From Actinomycetes bacterium (lineage in GTDB: Bacteria > Actinomycetota > Acidimicrobiia > Acidimicrobiales > Microtrichaceae): a stretch of 5,384 nt of DNA. Position numbers and translations under genes: made by a program. The notes below the pieces were generated by a model, which worked only from the letters and a program-made list of their open reading frames with translations, did not search any database and was not told the DNA's origin. The DNA lies in the NCBI GenBank assembly GCA_023392475.1, contig JAEVZA010000170.1, positions 1 through 5,384 on the forward strand. Reading direction: 5' to 3'. Positions 3,913-5,384 of this stretch are shown one piece after another; within the stretch, counting starts at the first letter, position 1; each line of letters opens with the position of its first letter.

Positions 3913-5384
3913 TCAGACGACGGCGACGGCGGCGCCGACCATGCCACGCGGGTCGGCCGCCCCGGTGAGCACGCCGTCGGGCCGGCGCTCGATCGCCTGC
4001 GCGTGCCCGAACCCGCCCGGATCGAACCCGGCGACCTCGACGCGGTGGCCGAGCGCGGCCAGTCCCTCGGCCCAGGTGCCCGGCGCGTGGCCCTCGATGC
4101 GCACGACCTGGTCCTCCGGCACGGACCACGTGTCGAACCCCGTGCCGTCGGTGCCCGGGCCCGGCGCCACCACGAGCCGGGGCGCCCGCACGGCGTCCCC
4201 CGGCTCCTGGCCGTGGAGCAGGAGGCGGGCGAGGAGCTGGAGGACGACCTGCGGCTGCGAGTCGCCGCCCATCGTGCCGAGCACGGCCCGCAGGGACCCG
4301 TCGGGCCGGGTGACGAGCGCCGGCGCGAGGGTGTGCGGCGGCCGACGGCCGGGCCCGTACTCGGCCGGGTGGCCGGGCTCGAGCGAGAAGCCGAGGCCGC
4401 GGTCGTGGAGCAGGACGCCCGTGCCGGGCACCGCGAGGTGGCAGCCGAAGTCCTTCGCGTTCGACTGGATCAGGCTCACCCCGGTGCCCTCGTCGTCGAC
4501 GGCGCAGAGGTACATCGTCCCGCCGCCGGCGACCGGTGCGACGCGCCCCGACGGCCCGTCGGGCCGGAACGCGGCGGCGAGGCCGGCGAGCCGGTCCTCG
4601 TGGAGCAGCGCGGCGCCGTCGGCGTGCTCGTGGAGCACCTCGGGCCGGTCGTGGCCCGCCAGGCGGGAGGCCTCGACGACGACGTGCGCCCAGGCCGCGT
4701 CCTCGGGCATCGGTCCGCCGGGGACCAGCCCGACGAGCTCGGCGATCCTCGCCGCGGCGAGCGTCAGGTACCCCTGCGACGTGGGCGGCGGCGTCCACAC
4801 GTCGTGGCCCCACACGTGGACCCCGAGCGGCTCGACCCACGACGCCTGGCGCCGGCGGAGGTCCTCCGGGGCGTACTCGCCGCCGCCGAGCTCCAGGAGC
4901 GCGTCGCCGAACGCGCCCTCGTAGAACGCCTCGCGGCCGCCGGCCGCGACCGCCTCGAGCGTGGCGGCGAGCTCGGGCCGTCGCAGGCGGTCGCCGGTGC
5001 CGGGACCGGGCGCGAGCTCGTCCACGCCGAGGTCGGCCGGGAGCGTGTGCAGCATGAACGACAGCAACGGCGAGACGGGGAACCCGTCCCGGGCCAGGCG
5101 GATCGCCGGGGCGAGGACCTCGGCGATCGGGCGCCGCCCGTGCCGCTCGTGCAGCGCCACCCACCCGTCGACGCAGCCCGGCACCGGTGCGGCGGCCACG
5201 TCGCCGCGCATCGGCACGGCCGTGAGCCCGCGGGCCCGGAGGCGGTCGGGGTCGGCGCCGGAGCCGGCGCGTCCGGCGGCGTCGACGACCTCGGGTGGCC
5301 CGTCACCGCGGTGCACGAGTGCGAACAGGTCGCCGCCGAGCCCGCAGTAGTGCGGGCCGGTCACGGCGAGCACCGCGTTCGCGG
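3913..5384 (-). CDS. Gamma-glutamyltranspeptidase-family N-terminal nucleophile hydrolase (5' end missing)
   Basis: The gene is cut by the right edge. The frame stays open to 5384 and reads ANAVLAVTGPHYCGLGGDLFALV, matching an internal part of GGT proteins, so the true start (about 30-50 residues earlier) and any signal peptide lie outside. Numbering from the in-frame GTG at 5373, the visible part has 486 residues plus three before it. The precursor should cleave itself before Thr286 (codon 4516-4518) in GGGTMYLCAVDDEG, giving large and small subunits. Gly369-Gly370 in TMGGDSQPQ match the oxyanion-hole glycines. Arg35 (AGRAG) lies where the substrate-carboxylate Arg is expected. Several residues that bind the glutamyl amino and carboxylate groups in E. 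coli and human GGT are replaced (Arg325, Gly328, His347, Thr348), and the lid loop seems absent. It may therefore be an acylase or hydrolase with another substrate rather than a true glutathione-degrading GGT. No functional partner is visible nearby. Confidence 0.88.
   Translation of the reverse strand, partial: ANAVLAVTGPHYCGLGGDLFALVHRGDGPPEVVDAAGRAGSGADPDRLRARGLTAVPMRGDVAAAPVPGCVDGWVALHERHGRRPIAEVLAPAIRLARDGFPVSPLLSFMLHTLPADLGVDELAPGPGTGDRLRRPELAATLEAVAAGGREAFYEGAFGDALLELGGGEYAPEDLRRRQASWVEPLGVHVWGHDVWTPPPTSQGYLTLAAARIAELVGLVPGGPMPEDAAWAHVVVEASRLAGHDRPEVLHEHADGAALLHEDRLAGLAAAFRPDGPSGRVAPVAGGGTMYLCAVDDEGTGVSLIQSNAKDFGCHLAVPGTGVLLHDRGLGFSLEPGHPAEYGPGRRPPHTLAPALVTRPDGSLRAVLGTMGGDSQPQVVLQLLARLLLHGQEPGDAVRAPRLVVAPGPGTDGTGFDTWSVPEDQVVRIEGHAPGTWAEGLAALGHRVEVAGFDPGGFGHAQAIERRPDGVLTGAADPRGMVGAAVAVV

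Noticed and set aside
3803..5164. Long minus-strand open frame of 453 codons overlapping the GGT-family gene
   Set aside because: It is an Arg/Pro/Ala-rich out-of-frame shadow of the GGT gene with no recognisable domain; the overlapping frame has full family motifs.

Overview
The window is very GC-rich (by eye well above 70%), with codon third positions almost all G or C. It carries an LAXTG-type cell-wall sorting signal, a luciferase-like F420-type oxidoreductase and several genes that look leaderless (an exact TANNNT hexamer, seven bases, then the start codon). Together these point to a high-GC actinobacterium. A member of the Acidimicrobiia or a relative would fit, but that is inference. 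There are no RNA genes, CRISPR arrays, insertion sequences or transfer signatures. Codon use is uniform, and this reads as ordinary chromosomal sequence.

Layout from left to right. Positions 1-60 are an extreme G/C homopolymer stretch that follows the stop codon of a minus-strand gene (61-1029) for a secreted, Thr/Pro/Gly-rich protein with a C-terminal LAFTG anchor. A 263-bp divergent region (1030-1292) separates it from a plus-strand DUF1697 gene (1293-1820). That gene is preceded by a possible leaderless 12-codon mini-ORF whose stop overlaps its GTG start. A 39-bp convergent gap follows. Then comes a minus-strand two-gene operon: a MarR-family regulator (2237-2710) overlapping by 4 bp a VOC/glyoxalase-fold protein (1860-2240). 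The marR promoter holds two nested palindromes spaced 22 bp apart, a convincing candidate for an autoregulatory operator. After a region with a perfect 15-bp inverted repeat come a minus-strand LLM-class oxidoreductase (2875-3792), another long intergenic hairpin, and a gamma-glutamyltranspeptidase-family gene (3913-5384) that runs off the right edge without its N-terminus.

The only clear functional unit is the marR-VOC operon: a regulator and its probable detoxification or resistance effector, co-translated and self-controlled. The LLM oxidoreductase and the GGT-family hydrolase read the same way but are separated from their neighbours by strong hairpins, so each is probably its own transcription unit. 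The most informative oddities are the marR operator architecture, the repeated leaderless geometry, the coupled mini-ORF before the DUF1697 gene, and the remodelled glutamyl pocket of the GGT homologue. I see no convincing previously undescribed multi-gene system here.
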